Shown here: positions 16,454-25,778 of the stretch, piece by piece | Layout of the letters: the number at the start of each line of letters is the position of its first letter | Position numbering within the stretch: position 1 is the first letter of the stretch | Assembly (NCBI RefSeq): GCF_000428945.1 | Contig: NZ_AUAX01000033.1 | Location: 1 to 64,000, forward strand | From: Hamadaea tsunoensis DSM 44101 | GTDB taxonomy: Bacteria; Actinomycetota; Actinomycetes; Mycobacteriales; Micromonosporaceae | Reading direction: 5' to 3' | DNA length: 64,000 nucleotides | Position numbers and translations under genes: made by a program | Notes under the pieces: generated by a model | Told to the model about the DNA's origin: nothing | Seen by the model: the letters and a program-made list of their open reading frames with translations, nothing else | The model's database searches: none

Positions 16454-17830
16454 GTGCGTATCCATCGGGTGGGCCTCGGGCTCGGCGCGGCGGTCCTGAT
16501 CCTCGCCGGATCGCTGGTGTCCGCGGCCCCGGCCGTCGGCGCCGACACCACCGGCATCCGGATCAACGAGGTGGAGTCCAGCGGCGGCAGCCCGGGCGAC
16601 TGGGTGGAGCTGACGAACACCGGCGCGGCGACCGTCGACCTGTCCGGCTGGGTGGTGAAGGACAACGACGACAGTCACGCGTACACGGTGGCTTCGGGTG
16701 TGACGCTCGCGCCGGGCGCGTTCCTCGCGCTGGACGTGGAGTCGGCCTACGGTCTGGGCAGTTCGGACTCCGTCCGCGTCTACCAGGGCGGAACCCTCGT
16801 CGACTCGTACGCGTGGACGAGCCACGCGAGCACGACGTACGGCCGGTGCGCGGACGGGACGGGCTCGTTCGTGACGACCACGACGGCGACGAAGGGCGCG
16901 GCCAACGCCTGCCCGCCGCCCGCGCCGGTGACGTGGCCCGGCGGCACGGCGGTGGCGAACGCCGACGTGACCGGCTTCTTCGGTGAGAACCTCAGTGGCC
17001 TGTCCTACCAGTCCGCGAGCGTCGTCTGGGCGGTCAAGAACGGCGCCGGTACGCTCTACCGCCTGGTACCCAACGGTTCCCTGTGGCAGGCGGACACGAC
17101 CGGCGGCTGGTCGGCGGGCAAGGCGCTGCGCTACGCGAACGGTTCGGGCGACCCGGACGCGGAGGGCGTGGTGTACACGCCGGACGGCGTACTGGTGGCG
17201 ACGGAACGGGACAACAGCCACAACGGGACCAGCCTGCAGAAGATCCTGCGCTACGACCCGGCGGGCACCGCGAGCGCCCTGAGCGCCACCGCCGAATGGA
17301 ACCTCACGGCCGACCTGCCGGGCACCGACGCCAACAGCGGACTCGAAGGCATCGCGTGGATCCCGGACAGCGCCCTCACCGCGGCCGGCTTCCGCGACGA
17401 GCGCACCGGCGCCGCGTACAACCCCGCGTCGTACGCCAACCACGGCACCGGTGTCTACTTCGTCGGCGCCGAGGCCACGGGCATCGTGTACGCGTACGCG
17501 CTGAACCTGGCAGGCGGTACGTTCACGCGTATCGCGACCATCCCGAGTGGACTGGCGGCCGTGATGGACCTGGAGTACGAGGCGTCGACCGGGCGGCTGT
17601 GGGCCGCGTGCGACGACACGTGCAGCGGGCGTACGGCGACGCTGACGGTCAACGCGGCCGGCAAATTCGCGACCACGGCCACCTACAACCGGCCGAGCGG
17701 GATGTCGAACTACAACAACGAGGGCTTCGCCCTGTCGCCGAGCTGTTCCGGTGGCTCGAAGCAGGTGCTGTGGAGCGACGACACCGACGACAAGAGCCAC
17801 GCGATCCGCAGCGGCACCGTGAACTGCTGA
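16454..17830 (+). CDS. Secreted lamin-tail-domain protein with C-terminal phytase/esterase-like propeller
   Basis: 458 residues from GTG at 16454 (AAGGAGAA upstream). Signal peptide RVGLGLGAAVLILAGSLVSAAPAVGA. Residues about 35-140 form a lamin-tail domain (IRINEVESSGG, DWVELTNTGAATVDLSGWVV), common in secreted bacterial nucleases and adhesins. The rest looks like a SdiA-regulated/esterase-like propeller: FFGENLSGLSYQ, DAEGVVYTPDGVLVATERDN, SGLEGIAWIP, VMDLEYEASTGRLWAACDD, NNEGFALSP. Function is not certain; it could be a phosphoesterase or carbohydrate-binding surface protein. Confidence 0.75.
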   Translation: MRIHRVGLGLGAAVLILAGSLVSAAPAVGADTTGIRINEVESSGGSPGDWVELTNTGAATVDLSGWVVKDNDDSHAYTVASGVTLAPGAFLALDVESAYGLGSSDSVRVYQGGTLVDSYAWTSHASTTYGRCADGTGSFVTTTTATKGAANACPPPAPVTWPGGTAVANADVTGFFGENLSGLSYQSASVVWAVKNGAGTLYRLVPNGSLWQADTTGGWSAGKALRYANGSGDPDAEGVVYTPDGVLVATERDNSHNGTSLQKILRYDPAGTASALSATAEWNLTADLPGTDANSGLEGIAWIPDSALTAAGFRDERTGAAYNPASYANHGTGVYFVGAEATGIVYAYALNLAGGTFTRIATIPSGLAAVMDLEYEASTGRLWAACDDTCSGRTATLTVNAAGKFATTATYNRPSGMSNYNNEGFALSPSCSGGSKQVLWSDDTDDKSHAIRSGTVNC

Positions 17831-17861
17831 AGGCATGCCTTCGGGCCCGCCGGCCGCGGTA

Positions 17862-18668
17862 TCAGCGCGCGGTCTGGCGGGCCCGCAGGACGTCCGCGGT
17901 GACCGGGTCGGCCGGGAAGAACGACTCGATCGCCAGCTCGGCGACCGTGATGTCGGCCGGGATGCCGAACGTCGCGATCGTGCTGAAGAACGTGAGCTCC
18001 CCGGCCGGCGTACGCAGGCGCAGCGGCGTGACCACGTCACCGGCCCCGGGCGACTCGATCTCCGGTTCCGGGTCGTCGCACGGGTAGGCGCTCAGTTCCT
18101 CGTAGAGCGCCCGCAGGTCCTCGTCGGCGGTCACGGCCGCGTGCCGGCGCAGCCGCCCGAGCAGGTGCGCCCGCCACTCGCCGAAGTTGACGATGTGCGG
18201 GGCGAGCCCCTCCGGGTGCAGGCCCGCGCGCAGGATGTTCGCGGGCGGCTCCAGCAGCCACGGCGCGCACAGCGCGGTCATCAGGTCCACCGCCGCGTTC
18301 GCGTCCAGCAGCCGCCAGAACCGGTCCACCACCACCGCCGGATAAGGCTCGTGTCCACTCAGGACCTGGCGTACCGCCTGCCACACACCCGCCATCCGCG
18401 GCGAGGTCACCGCGCTTTCGGTGTACGCGGGCGCGTACCCGCCGGCGAGCAGCAGCCGATTGCGTTCCCGCAGCGGGATGTCGAGCATCTCCGACAGGCG
18501 TAGCAGCATCGAGCGGCTCGGCTGGGCGCGGCCGGTCTCCACGAAGCTCACATGCCGGGTGGACACCTCGGCCAGGCCGGCCAGGTCGAGCTGGCTGAGC
18601 CGCCGGTGCGTACGCCAGTGCCGCAGCAGGTCTCCGACGGTCGGCGGCTCCAGCACGGATGCGGTCAT
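17862..18668 (-). CDS. XRE-family regulator with MmyB-like ligand-binding domain
   Basis: 268 residues. An N-terminal Cro/C1 helix-turn-helix (LLRHWRTHRRLSQLDLAG, then VSTRHVSFVETGRAQPSRSM) covers about 12-65. The remainder is the MmyB-like PAS-type domain (GGYAPAYTES, YPAVVVDRFWRLLDANAAVD, LRLRTPAGELTFFSTIATFGIPADITVAEL) that binds a fatty-acid-like ligand in characterised members. These usually regulate an adjacent oxidoreductase or transporter. Here the next gene downstream is a small membrane protein; the gap of about 30 bp to the convergent secreted gene holds no evident promoter. Confidence 0.88.
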   Translation of the reverse strand: MTASVLEPPTVGDLLRHWRTHRRLSQLDLAGLAEVSTRHVSFVETGRAQPSRSMLLRLSEMLDIPLRERNRLLLAGGYAPAYTESAVTSPRMAGVWQAVRQVLSGHEPYPAVVVDRFWRLLDANAAVDLMTALCAPWLLEPPANILRAGLHPEGLAPHIVNFGEWRAHLLGRLRRHAAVTADEDLRALYEELSAYPCDDPEPEIESPGAGDVVTPLRLRTPAGELTFFSTIATFGIPADITVAELAIESFFPADPVTADVLRARQTAR

Positions 18669-18701
18669 GGCCCACTTCCTTCCCCCACGAGGAAACTACT
18701 C

Positions 18702-19079
18702 TCAGGCGGTACGCGCCCGCCGCAGACCCAGATACTCCAGGTCGATGAAGAGCAGCACGGGAGCCGCCTGCAGCGCGGTCAACGCGACGCCCCAGCCGTT
18801 GAGCGGAAACGCCCCGCCGAACGCGACGGTGAGACTCGCCGCGATCCAGCCGACGTTCAGGACGACGACCGTCCACGCGGCCGCGGCCGAGATCCGGGGC
18901 GGCTGCGCGATCAGGGCCAGCGCCGCCGCCCAGACCAGCAGGAAGACGCCGACGCTGATGGTGAAGGCGGTCGGCGTACCGAGCCAGTCGTCGAGGCGGC
19001 CGCTCAGCGCGAGTGTGAGCACACCCAGCCCGGCCGAGGCGGCGGCGTCCAGGCGCAGGGCGAAGCGCAGCAGTTTCAT
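18702..19079 (-). CDS. Small four-helix membrane protein
   Basis: 125 residues from ATG at 19079 (GAAGGGGAA upstream). Four hydrophobic helices are visible: AASAGLGVLTLALSG, FTISVGVFLLVWAAALALIA, AAAAWTVVVLNVGWIAASLTV and WGVALTALQAAPVLLFIDLEY. It resembles actinobacterial DoxX/integral membrane proteins of unknown function. It lies 33 bp upstream of the XRE/MmyB regulator on the same strand, so the regulator may act on its own transcript. Confidence 0.7.
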   Translation of the reverse strand: MKLLRFALRLDAAASAGLGVLTLALSGRLDDWLGTPTAFTISVGVFLLVWAAALALIAQPPRISAAAAWTVVVLNVGWIAASLTVAFGGAFPLNGWGVALTALQAAPVLLFIDLEYLGLRRARTA

Positions 19080-19149
19080 GGGATTCCCCTTCTCGATCAC
19101 TGCCCACTGTTACTGCCCACACTGTCGCCGTCCGGCCGCACAGCGTCGA

Positions 19150-21330
19150 TTACCTCCGAGGTAATGCCGGCGGCTCGCCGTCATCGAGTCCGGTGCCCGG
19201 GCCCGGTCCGGCGTCGCGGCGGGAGGCGAGGGCGAGCAGGACGTCTTCGGTGGCGCCCGCGAGGTCGAACGGGTCGAGCGGAGGATCGGGCCGGGTCTCG
19301 CCGCCGGCCAGGGCGAACGCGTCCGACCAGCGGGCGACGTAGGTCTCCAGGTCCTCGACGAAGATCTGGGCGGCCAGCTGCTCGTAGCCGTCGCGCGTAC
19401 CGGCCAGGGTCGCCGCGTACGCGCTGCGGACCAGCTGGATCGCCTCGGTCGCGCTGGTGTGCATGGGGGTTCCCTCGTTCCACCGCTCGCGGAGGGCGGT
19501 GTAGGCGCGTTCGGCCAAGGCGAGCTCGGCCTCGGCGATGCGCGCCCGGCGGGAACCGGCCAGCGGTGACCGGTCGTCGGCGTCGGCGGGTTCGCTGACC
19601 ACGAAGTCGACGACGCCCCACAGATGGCGCACGAGCTGTTCGGGAGCCCGCAGGCCGATCGGGTCGGCGGCCGCCCCGGCCCGCCACCGGGCCCAGCCGA
19701 GGATCGAGCGGACGGCGGGGAACGCGGCCAGCAGGGCGACAGCCAGGATGGTGAGCAGCAGGACCAGTCCGGCGGCGCGGCTCGGAACGGTGGTGGCCAG
19801 GCGCCAGTCGAGCACCGCGGGGATGTCGGGTCCGGGGATCGCGTCGGCGACGTTCCAGGCGGCGTCGACGAACGCGGGCCAGGCCTCGACGCCGGGAGCG
19901 CAGCCGAGGACGAACCCGCCGGTGCACGGGCGCGCCGGGGTCTGCGGCAGGAGGCCGAGCGTCGCCGTTCCGTGCAGCGCCACCAGTGCGGCTGCCGCCG
20001 CGCAGAGGATCTGGAGGGCGGAGTTCAGGTAGCGCTGGAGCCGGTGGCGCAACCAGCCCGGGTGGTACCGGGTGTCGATGCCGCCGGCCCGGGCCGCCGA
20101 CGCAGGCAACTGCCCCAACCGCACCACCAGGTACGCGAGCGCGAACCACACCGCAGATGTCGCGAGCCCGCGGCCGAGGGCGAGGCCGACGGGAGCCGCC
20201 CTGACCTCGGTGAGCAGCCACACCCGGCCGGGTGCCGTCGTGCCCACGAAGCCGAGCAGCAGGAAGAACGCGACCGATGTGGGCTCGTCCAGGATCCACA
20301 GCCGGGTGACGACGATGACGGCGATGGTGCCGAGGACCACCGTCATCGACAGCTTCGCCGCGAGGCCGCCGGCGGACATGAACGGCAGGGCCGCCCGGCG
20401 TACGGGGGTGTCGAACCAGACCAGCCCGACGACGGCGGCGAACGCCAGGACCCCCGGCGCGACCACGAGCCCGATCAGTGCCTCGACGAGGGTGAGCAGC
20501 ACCCCCCAGTAGGGGCCGGCGGTCACCACCGCGAGGACCATGAGGGCTACGGCGGCGACCCGGGCGCTGGCCGGCAGCCCGCCGATCTGGTGGCCGAGCT
20601 TCGTGCCGGGGCCCAGGGCGCCCCACAGGAAACCGGCCGCCGCGACCGCCGGGGTGAGGCCCCGGACCCGGGTCACCCGGAAGATCAGCTTTCCCGGTGG
20701 GCGCGGCCGGGCGGCGGGGTCGGTCCGCTGCGCCTCGACGACCTCGTAGAACGCGACGACGAGGCGTACGAGGGGGGCGATCACGACGATCTTGAAGGCG
20801 AGCAGGGTCAGCCGGGCGCCGACCCCGCCGGTCAGGGCGGCCTCCGTCCATTGCAGACGGCGCGGGATCGCCAGCAGCGGAACGGAGTCGGCCAGCTGCC
20901 ACAGGTACATCCGCTCGGCCGTCCACAGTGGCATCGACCGGACCGCGGCCGTGGCGGTGGCGAACGCGGCCACGCTGGTCAGCAGCGCGGCCACCGCGAC
21001 CAGCGAGGCGATGAGCAGGAACCGCCGCCGGCCGGGCTCGGCGATCGAGATCACCACGTTGCGGACGACGATCACCTGCAGGATCGCCGCAACCCCGGCG
21101 GCGAGGACCACGGCGGTCCACCGCGGCCCCGGCCCGGCCGCGAACAGACCGGCCACGACCAGGTGCAGCAGGAGCACGAGGACGACCGACGCGCCGAGCG
21201 AGGCGGCGATGAGGCGCAGCCACTGCCGCCACGAACCGGCCGCCGTCCGCTCCAGCAGCGCGTCCGCCCGGTCGAGCCGCGTCGCGACTCCTTCCAGCCA
21301 CGAGCCGAGCCGGATCCGCAGCTCGTCCAC
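19150..21330 (-). CDS. Large polytopic membrane protein of unknown function
   Basis: 726 residues from GTG at 21330 (ACGGGGGCG upstream). A short amphipathic N-terminus (RLGSWLEGVATRLDRADALLERT) is followed by about 12-14 hydrophobic segments up to residue about 560. A soluble, Glu/Ala-rich helical C-terminus follows (ARIAEAELALAERAYTALRE, FVEDLETYVARWSDAFA). I see no transporter signature, ATPase motif or enzyme motif. The helical tail could be a cytoplasmic dimerisation or partner-binding domain. It stands alone as a transcript. Length and topology are unlike any family I can name. Confidence 0.75.
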   Translation of the reverse strand: MDELRIRLGSWLEGVATRLDRADALLERTAAGSWRQWLRLIAASLGASVVLVLLLHLVVAGLFAAGPGPRWTAVVLAAGVAAILQVIVVRNVVISIAEPGRRRFLLIASLVAVAALLTSVAAFATATAAVRSMPLWTAERMYLWQLADSVPLLAIPRRLQWTEAALTGGVGARLTLLAFKIVVIAPLVRLVVAFYEVVEAQRTDPAARPRPPGKLIFRVTRVRGLTPAVAAAGFLWGALGPGTKLGHQIGGLPASARVAAVALMVLAVVTAGPYWGVLLTLVEALIGLVVAPGVLAFAAVVGLVWFDTPVRRAALPFMSAGGLAAKLSMTVVLGTIAVIVVTRLWILDEPTSVAFFLLLGFVGTTAPGRVWLLTEVRAAPVGLALGRGLATSAVWFALAYLVVRLGQLPASAARAGGIDTRYHPGWLRHRLQRYLNSALQILCAAAAALVALHGTATLGLLPQTPARPCTGGFVLGCAPGVEAWPAFVDAAWNVADAIPGPDIPAVLDWRLATTVPSRAAGLVLLLTILAVALLAAFPAVRSILGWARWRAGAAADPIGLRAPEQLVRHLWGVVDFVVSEPADADDRSPLAGSRRARIAEAELALAERAYTALRERWNEGTPMHTSATEAIQLVRSAYAATLAGTRDGYEQLAAQIFVEDLETYVARWSDAFALAGGETRPDPPLDPFDLAGATEDVLLALASRRDAGPGPGTGLDDGEPPALPRR

Positions 21331-21611
21331 GATCGCCCCCGTTCACACCCGTCGCGCGTACGCGACTCATCATGATCGATGGTGGCAAGATCGTGCCTCG
21401 GCCGGACAGGCACAGCCCGGCGGCTCCGTCGGCGGTCCTGTCGGAGTCCCGAGTGGACGGTGGGTGGCCGCCGGTGGGGGGTGGCGAGCGGCGAACCGTG
21501 GGCGCGGTGCGGCCGAGGCATGGGTGGGCTCCTTCCTGTCCCAGGGGCCCAGACCGTATGCGTCGCGACCGGAGGTCGTCGATGATTTTCGATACTTGTC
21601 GGACGGGCCGC

Positions 21612-22583
21612 TCAGCGGCCGGGCGCGCGCGCCGGGTCGACGCGGGTCCAGTGCCGGCTCGGGCTGTAGACGGGGCTGAGGTAGACCGCCTGGTAGTCGG
21701 AGTTGTGCGGCGGCGCCGCGGTCAGCTCGAACGGCTGCCCGTTGTCGTCGATGTTCTCCACGACCGTGCCGGTCGGCCCCGCGACCGTCATCCGCAGTGT
21801 GAAGGTGCAGTCGTGCTGGTCGCTCTTCACCGTGATCGAGAGCGTCTGCGCCTCGCCCGGCGCCAGCGTCACGATGTGGTCCTTGAAGTAGCTGCCCGTC
21901 GCGGTCAGGCCGGACGCGTTCTGCGCCACGACCGCCGTGCCGTCCAAGTCGAAGATCATTTTGATGGTGTCGCCGGCGCCCTGACTCGGGCTGTACAGCA
22001 GCGTCCCGGTCAGCGGCGGGCGGCACTTCTTGTCGATCTCCAGCTGGGTGATCGTCACGGTCGCGGCCGCGTTGCCCATCAGGGTCACGTTCGTGAAGCC
22101 GAACCGTACCGGCACCGGCCGCGTGGTCAGGGGGACGATCTTCTCCAGGTTCTGCAGGCCTTCGCTGTCGAGCCGGCTCAGCTGCGCGGCGGTCAGTTCC
22201 ACCTTGTCGGCGAGCACGAGTGTCAGGTCCGGATCGCTGCTCAGCGGGGTGACCGATTCGATGAGTACCGGCGGGCCGGAGGCGCCCGCGGTGGACTGCG
22301 CGCCGGGGGACGGCGTACCGGCGGACGTTCCGGTGATCGAGTTCGCGGAGTTCGGTTGCGCGGTTCCCGGCCCGTCTGATTTCGGCGGGAAGACGGCGAC
22401 CGCGACCGCGATGGCGACGCTCAGGATGCCGGCGATGGCACCGATCCCGGCCCAGTGCCCGGCCGTGAGCCAGTGAGGCTGCTTGGGCGGCTGCTGCTCG
22501 GCCGGCTTCGGGCTGCCGGTGCCTGCCGGGCCGTCCGTGCTCGCGGGGCCGTCCGCGTCTGCCGGGGTCGAGTCGGTCGCCAC
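21612..22583 (-). CDS. Single-pass membrane protein with extracytoplasmic beta domain, unknown function
   Basis: 323 residues. A low-complexity, Pro/Ala-rich cytoplasmic N-terminus (about 1-40) precedes one transmembrane helix (WAGIGAIAGILSVAIAVAVAV). A Ser/Thr/Gly-rich stalk and a C-terminal domain of about 220 residues follow, with two spaced cysteines (KKCRPPL, HDCTFTL) that could form a disulfide outside the membrane. I do not recognise the domain. It is transcribed divergently from another single-pass protein (22887-23789) with a similar plan, which suggests a related job at the envelope. Confidence 0.7.
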   Translation of the reverse strand: MATDSTPADADGPASTDGPAGTGSPKPAEQQPPKQPHWLTAGHWAGIGAIAGILSVAIAVAVAVFPPKSDGPGTAQPNSANSITGTSAGTPSPGAQSTAGASGPPVLIESVTPLSSDPDLTLVLADKVELTAAQLSRLDSEGLQNLEKIVPLTTRPVPVRFGFTNVTLMGNAAATVTITQLEIDKKCRPPLTGTLLYSPSQGAGDTIKMIFDLDGTAVVAQNASGLTATGSYFKDHIVTLAPGEAQTLSITVKSDQHDCTFTLRMTVAGPTGTVVENIDDNGQPFELTAAPPHNSDYQAVYLSPVYSPSRHWTRVDPARAPGR

Positions 22584-22886
22584 GGCTCCGATGCTGCGCG
22601 AGCCGGGCCGCGGTCACCATCACCGTTCACGACCGCGCTGTCCGCCCGACGGTACGCCGTGCGGGCCGTTTCGCGGAGCGTACCGGCGTAACGGACGGCG
22701 GGTGGCCGCGATGAGGGGATCATCGATGTGGTCGACCGGTCCGTTCGCCGACCGGGCCGGTGGAACGCCGGCGGTGGAACGGTTCCGTGACCCGGTACGC
22801 GATCTGCCGGCGCTCGCTATCCTGACGCGGCCGGTCAGCCCACTGTGGACCGGCCCGATGGACGAGCCGATGGAGGGCCGGGGCCG
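22584..22886. other. Divergent intergenic region, 303 bp
   Basis: Lies between two divergent membrane-protein genes. I see one possible -10 element for the plus-strand gene (TATCCT at about 22818-22823). There is no long palindrome, repeat or extra gene; the short frames here lack coding bias. Confidence 0.35.
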
Positions 22887-23789
22887 ATGCAGCCGGACGA
22901 TTCACCCGAGGTCCCCCCGGAAGGCCGGCCGGAACTCCCGTCGGGACCGGCGCGACCGGCTCGGCGCCGGCGGCCGTGGCTGCGGGCGCTGATCGTGCTC
23001 GAAGTGCTGGTGATCGTCGCGGCGGTCACGACGACCGTCCTGATCGTCCGGCACCGTTCGGACGGCGGGCAGCCCGCGTCGTCCCCGTCCGGCGGGCCGG
23101 CCGCCCCGGTGAAGATCACCATCGCCCTGCACGACGCGCATTCCACCGTGCCGGGCATGCCGAACTTCGCGATCGACTCCGAGTACCCCGTCGTGTCCGG
23201 CCTGGCCGACGCCGGTCTGCAGGGACGGGTCAACATGCTCGTACGCCAGCCGATGGACACGACGGCCGCCGCGATGACCAAGGAAGTGAGCGGCTACGGC
23301 AGCGGAGCGGGCGACGGGTTCCTGGCCGCCAAGGCGGTCGCGTACCAGGCGGGCCGGCTGGTGTCGGTGCGCTACCTGTTCGAGTCGCAGTTCCCCGGCG
23401 CCGGGGACCGCAACCTGAGCGTCGCCACCGTCACGGTACGCATCGACACCGCCGAGCTCGTCCAGATGACCGCGATGTTCGCCGGTACGCCCGACGACGC
23501 GAAGGTGGCGAAGGTGGCCGCCGCCGTCGCCCAGCAGCCGGACGTCGCCTCGTGCGTCGGCGGCGACCCGTCGGCCGTGAACGACCTGATCTCCGGGCTG
23601 TTCCACCATCCCGACAAGACGGCCGTGTTCCCGAACTGGACGGACAAGGGAATGCAGTTCACCTTCGAGGGCGGTGCCCTGGGCCCGTTCTCGTGCGGCG
23701 TCCCCGCGGCCGTCGTCCCGTACGCGCAGCTCGACGGACTGCTCGCCCCCTCGGTGGCGGCGCTGGCGGGGACCGCGACCGGCTCCTGA
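22887..23789 (+). CDS. Single-pass membrane protein with extracellular RsiV/DUF3298-like domain
   Basis: 300 residues from ATG at 22887 (GGAGGGCCGGGG upstream). A proline-rich cytoplasmic start and an RRRR stop-transfer cluster precede one helix (ALIVLEVLVIVAAVTTTVLIV). The outside domain (about 70-300) has FAIDSEYPVVSGL near its start and FTFEGGALGPFSCGVPAAVVPYAQLDGLL at its end, like the DUF3298 domain found in RsiV and related envelope sensors. No kinase or sigma partner is adjacent. Function unknown. Confidence 0.65.
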   Translation: MQPDDSPEVPPEGRPELPSGPARPARRRRPWLRALIVLEVLVIVAAVTTTVLIVRHRSDGGQPASSPSGGPAAPVKITIALHDAHSTVPGMPNFAIDSEYPVVSGLADAGLQGRVNMLVRQPMDTTAAAMTKEVSGYGSGAGDGFLAAKAVAYQAGRLVSVRYLFESQFPGAGDRNLSVATVTVRIDTAELVQMTAMFAGTPDDAKVAKVAAAVAQQPDVASCVGGDPSAVNDLISGLFHHPDKTAVFPNWTDKGMQFTFEGGALGPFSCGVPAAVVPYAQLDGLLAPSVAALAGTATGS

Positions 23790-23796
23790 GCGCATA

Positions 23797-24651
23797 ATGA
23801 CCCGCATGCATCAGGCACGCCGCATGTGGACCCTGTTCGAGCCGCTGCACGCGGTCACCTACTTCGCCCCGGAGTGCCGGGAGCACTTCGAGGCAGCCGG
23901 GCTGCGCGGCTTCTGGCGGGGCTACTTCGCCGGCCGGGCCGCGCCGCTGGGTGCCGTCGGCGCGCCGCCGGTCGTCGCCGCCTTCTTCGGCTTCGCCCCG
24001 GGAACCGTGCACAGGGCGCTGCCCGACGTGTGGACGCGCGCGACACCCGAGCGTGCGATCTCCGCCCGGCTCGACGGTGCCCGGGCGGCGCTGGCGCGGC
24101 TGCTCGACGGGACCGCCGCCGACCACCTGTCCGAGGCCGCCGACCTGCTCGCCGAGGCCGCCGCGTACGCCGACACGGCCGGTCGGGTCCTCGGGGCCGC
24201 GAACGCCGCCCTCGGCGTACCCGAGGATGTGCTGGGGAAACTATGGCAGGCGGCGACGGTCCTGCGGGAGCACCGCGGGGACGGGCATGTCGCGGCGCTG
24301 GTCGTGCACGGGCTGGACGGATGCGAGACGCAGGCCTGGCGTTCAGGCTTGGACCTGCGGCGCGACCACCTGCAGCCGGCGCGGGGCTGGACCGACGAGG
24401 AGTGGGCGGCCGCGGTGGACCGGCTGGCCGGGCGCGGGTGGCTGTCGGCCGCCGGGGCCGCGACCCGGACGGGCGTCGAGGCGCACGACGCGATCGAGGC
24501 GATGACCGACCGGGCGGCGATGCGGCCGTGGGACGGGCTGGGCGAGGAGCGGACGGCCCGGCTGGCGGAACTGCTGACGCCGCTGGCCCACGCGGCCTAC
24601 CGGGACCTGCCGGCCTGGAACCCGATCGGGCTGCCGGAACCGCCGCGCTGA
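23797..24651 (+). CDS. SCO6745-family protein
   Basis: 284 residues, ATG at 23797 only 7 bp after the previous stop. Family hallmarks are visible: RRMWTLFEPLHAVTYFAPE at the N-terminus, GFWRGYFAGRAAPLGAVGA, and a C-terminal AMRPWDGLGEE. The family is helical, widespread in actinobacteria and uncharacterised; many members are annotated as hypothetical or winged-helix-like because of the WTDEEWAAAVDRLAGRGWL stretch near residue 190-210. It may be translated with the upstream membrane protein. Confidence 0.75.
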   Translation: MTRMHQARRMWTLFEPLHAVTYFAPECREHFEAAGLRGFWRGYFAGRAAPLGAVGAPPVVAAFFGFAPGTVHRALPDVWTRATPERAISARLDGARAALARLLDGTAADHLSEAADLLAEAAAYADTAGRVLGAANAALGVPEDVLGKLWQAATVLREHRGDGHVAALVVHGLDGCETQAWRSGLDLRRDHLQPARGWTDEEWAAAVDRLAGRGWLSAAGAATRTGVEAHDAIEAMTDRAAMRPWDGLGEERTARLAELLTPLAHAAYRDLPAWNPIGLPEPPR

Positions 24652-24758
24652 CGCTCGCCGGATCTGGTGACCGCCGCGGCGATGAGTTTCGGGGCCGTCT
24701 CCCGTCTGCACCGTGACCATCGAGGTCAGTCGGGATTCTTACCGGAGGTGCAGGGGAA

Positions 24759-25322
24759 ATGCGCAAGATCGTCGTCACCGAGTACGTGTCCTTGGACGGG
24801 GTCGCGGAGGCCCCGAACACCTTCGTCACCGAGTGGGACGACCTGGTGGACGCCAAGATTCCCGAGGTGATCGGGACGCAGGACGCGGTGATCCTCGGCC
24901 GTCGCAGCTACGACGACTGGGTGCAGTTCTGGCCCGACAGCCAGATCGAGCCGTTCGCGACGTTCATCAACGGGGTCGCGAAATTCGTCGCGACCTCCAC
25001 GCCGCTGGACGCGCCGTGGGCCCACTCGACCGCGATCGACGGCGACCTGGTGGCCTTCGTTGACGATCTGCGCCGCAAGCCGGGCGGCGACATCGGCGTA
25101 CACGCGAGCCTCTCGGTCGCGCAGACGTTGCTCATCGCCGGGCTCGTGGACGAACTCCGGCTCGTGGTCGCCCCCTGCGTCGCGGGCGGCGGGCGGCGGC
25201 TCTTCGACGGCGTACCGGGGGTCCGGCTGGAGGTCATCCGCAGCCAGACGTCGCCGACGGGGTACCTGCTCGTCGACTACCGCGTACTCGCCGCGTCACC
25301 GGAGGTGGGGGAGGAAATCTGA
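24759..25322 (+). CDS. Dihydrofolate reductase-like / RibD C-terminal family reductase
   Basis: 187 residues from ATG at 24759 with GGAGGTGCAGGGG upstream. It has the DHFR/RibD_C fold: RKIVVTEYVSLDGVAEAP, AVILGRRSYDDW, GGDIGVHASLSVAQTLL, then VDELRLVVAPCVAGGGRRLF. These small NADPH-binding proteins are common in actinomycetes; substrates are mostly unknown. No antifolate-resistance or riboflavin context is present. Confidence 0.82.
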   Translation: MRKIVVTEYVSLDGVAEAPNTFVTEWDDLVDAKIPEVIGTQDAVILGRRSYDDWVQFWPDSQIEPFATFINGVAKFVATSTPLDAPWAHSTAIDGDLVAFVDDLRRKPGGDIGVHASLSVAQTLLIAGLVDELRLVVAPCVAGGGRRLFDGVPGVRLEVIRSQTSPTGYLLVDYRVLAASPEVGEEI

Positions 25323-25778
25323 CCCATATTCTCCGGTCAAGAGCAACTTCAAGATCATTTTAAGATCCTTGTCCCGGGTTCGTCGATCTCACCTCCGCTC
25401 CTCGCGCGGGAGACCGTTCCGGCGCGGGGCGCCTCCACTGCCAGGTGGTGGGGCGACGCATCCTTCACCGTCGTCCGGTCACCGTTTCACCCCTCGTGCT
25501 TGGCCTTTGTCGCGACTGTCCGATATGGGGACATGGGGTCGACAGGCGTGGTGATCATTTCAGGCAGGGTGATCATTTACGGCTCAGGTGTAGAAACGAC
25601 CCCCGAGCGCATGATCGTTTACGGCCCTGGAGCGCGCTGACCGCCTCCGGTTACACCTCACGCGTAAACGATCATGCGGATTGGGCCGGAATTACACCTC
25701 GCCCGCAAACGATCAAGAAATCGGCGACCCGGACCACCTGGCGGAAGATCATTCCCACAAAGAGCACCTGCTCGTCGC
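25323..25778. other. Intergenic region of 456 bp holding palindromic element A
   Basis: No gene with actinomycete codon bias is present. The first 220 bp includes short AT-richer runs (CAAGATCATTTTAAGATCC) past the reductase stop. From 25552 onward it is occupied by the repeat element listed separately. An extra degenerate head unit (TGATCATTT) lies at 25552. Confidence 0.5.
25570..25715. repeat. Palindromic repeat element A (four TGATC-headed units)
   Basis: An imperfect inverted repeat with arms 25570-25623 and 25663-25715 around a 39-nt loop. Each arm holds two copies of a unit reading TGATCRTTTRCGG followed by (C/G)NSAGGTGT. The units begin at 25570 and 25612 on the plus strand (42 bp apart), and, read on the minus strand, at 25674 and 25715 (41 bp apart). 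Element B at 45.2 kb has the same units and the same spacing. It could be a MITE-like element, a BIME/REP-like repeat or a structured RNA gene. Confidence 0.7.
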
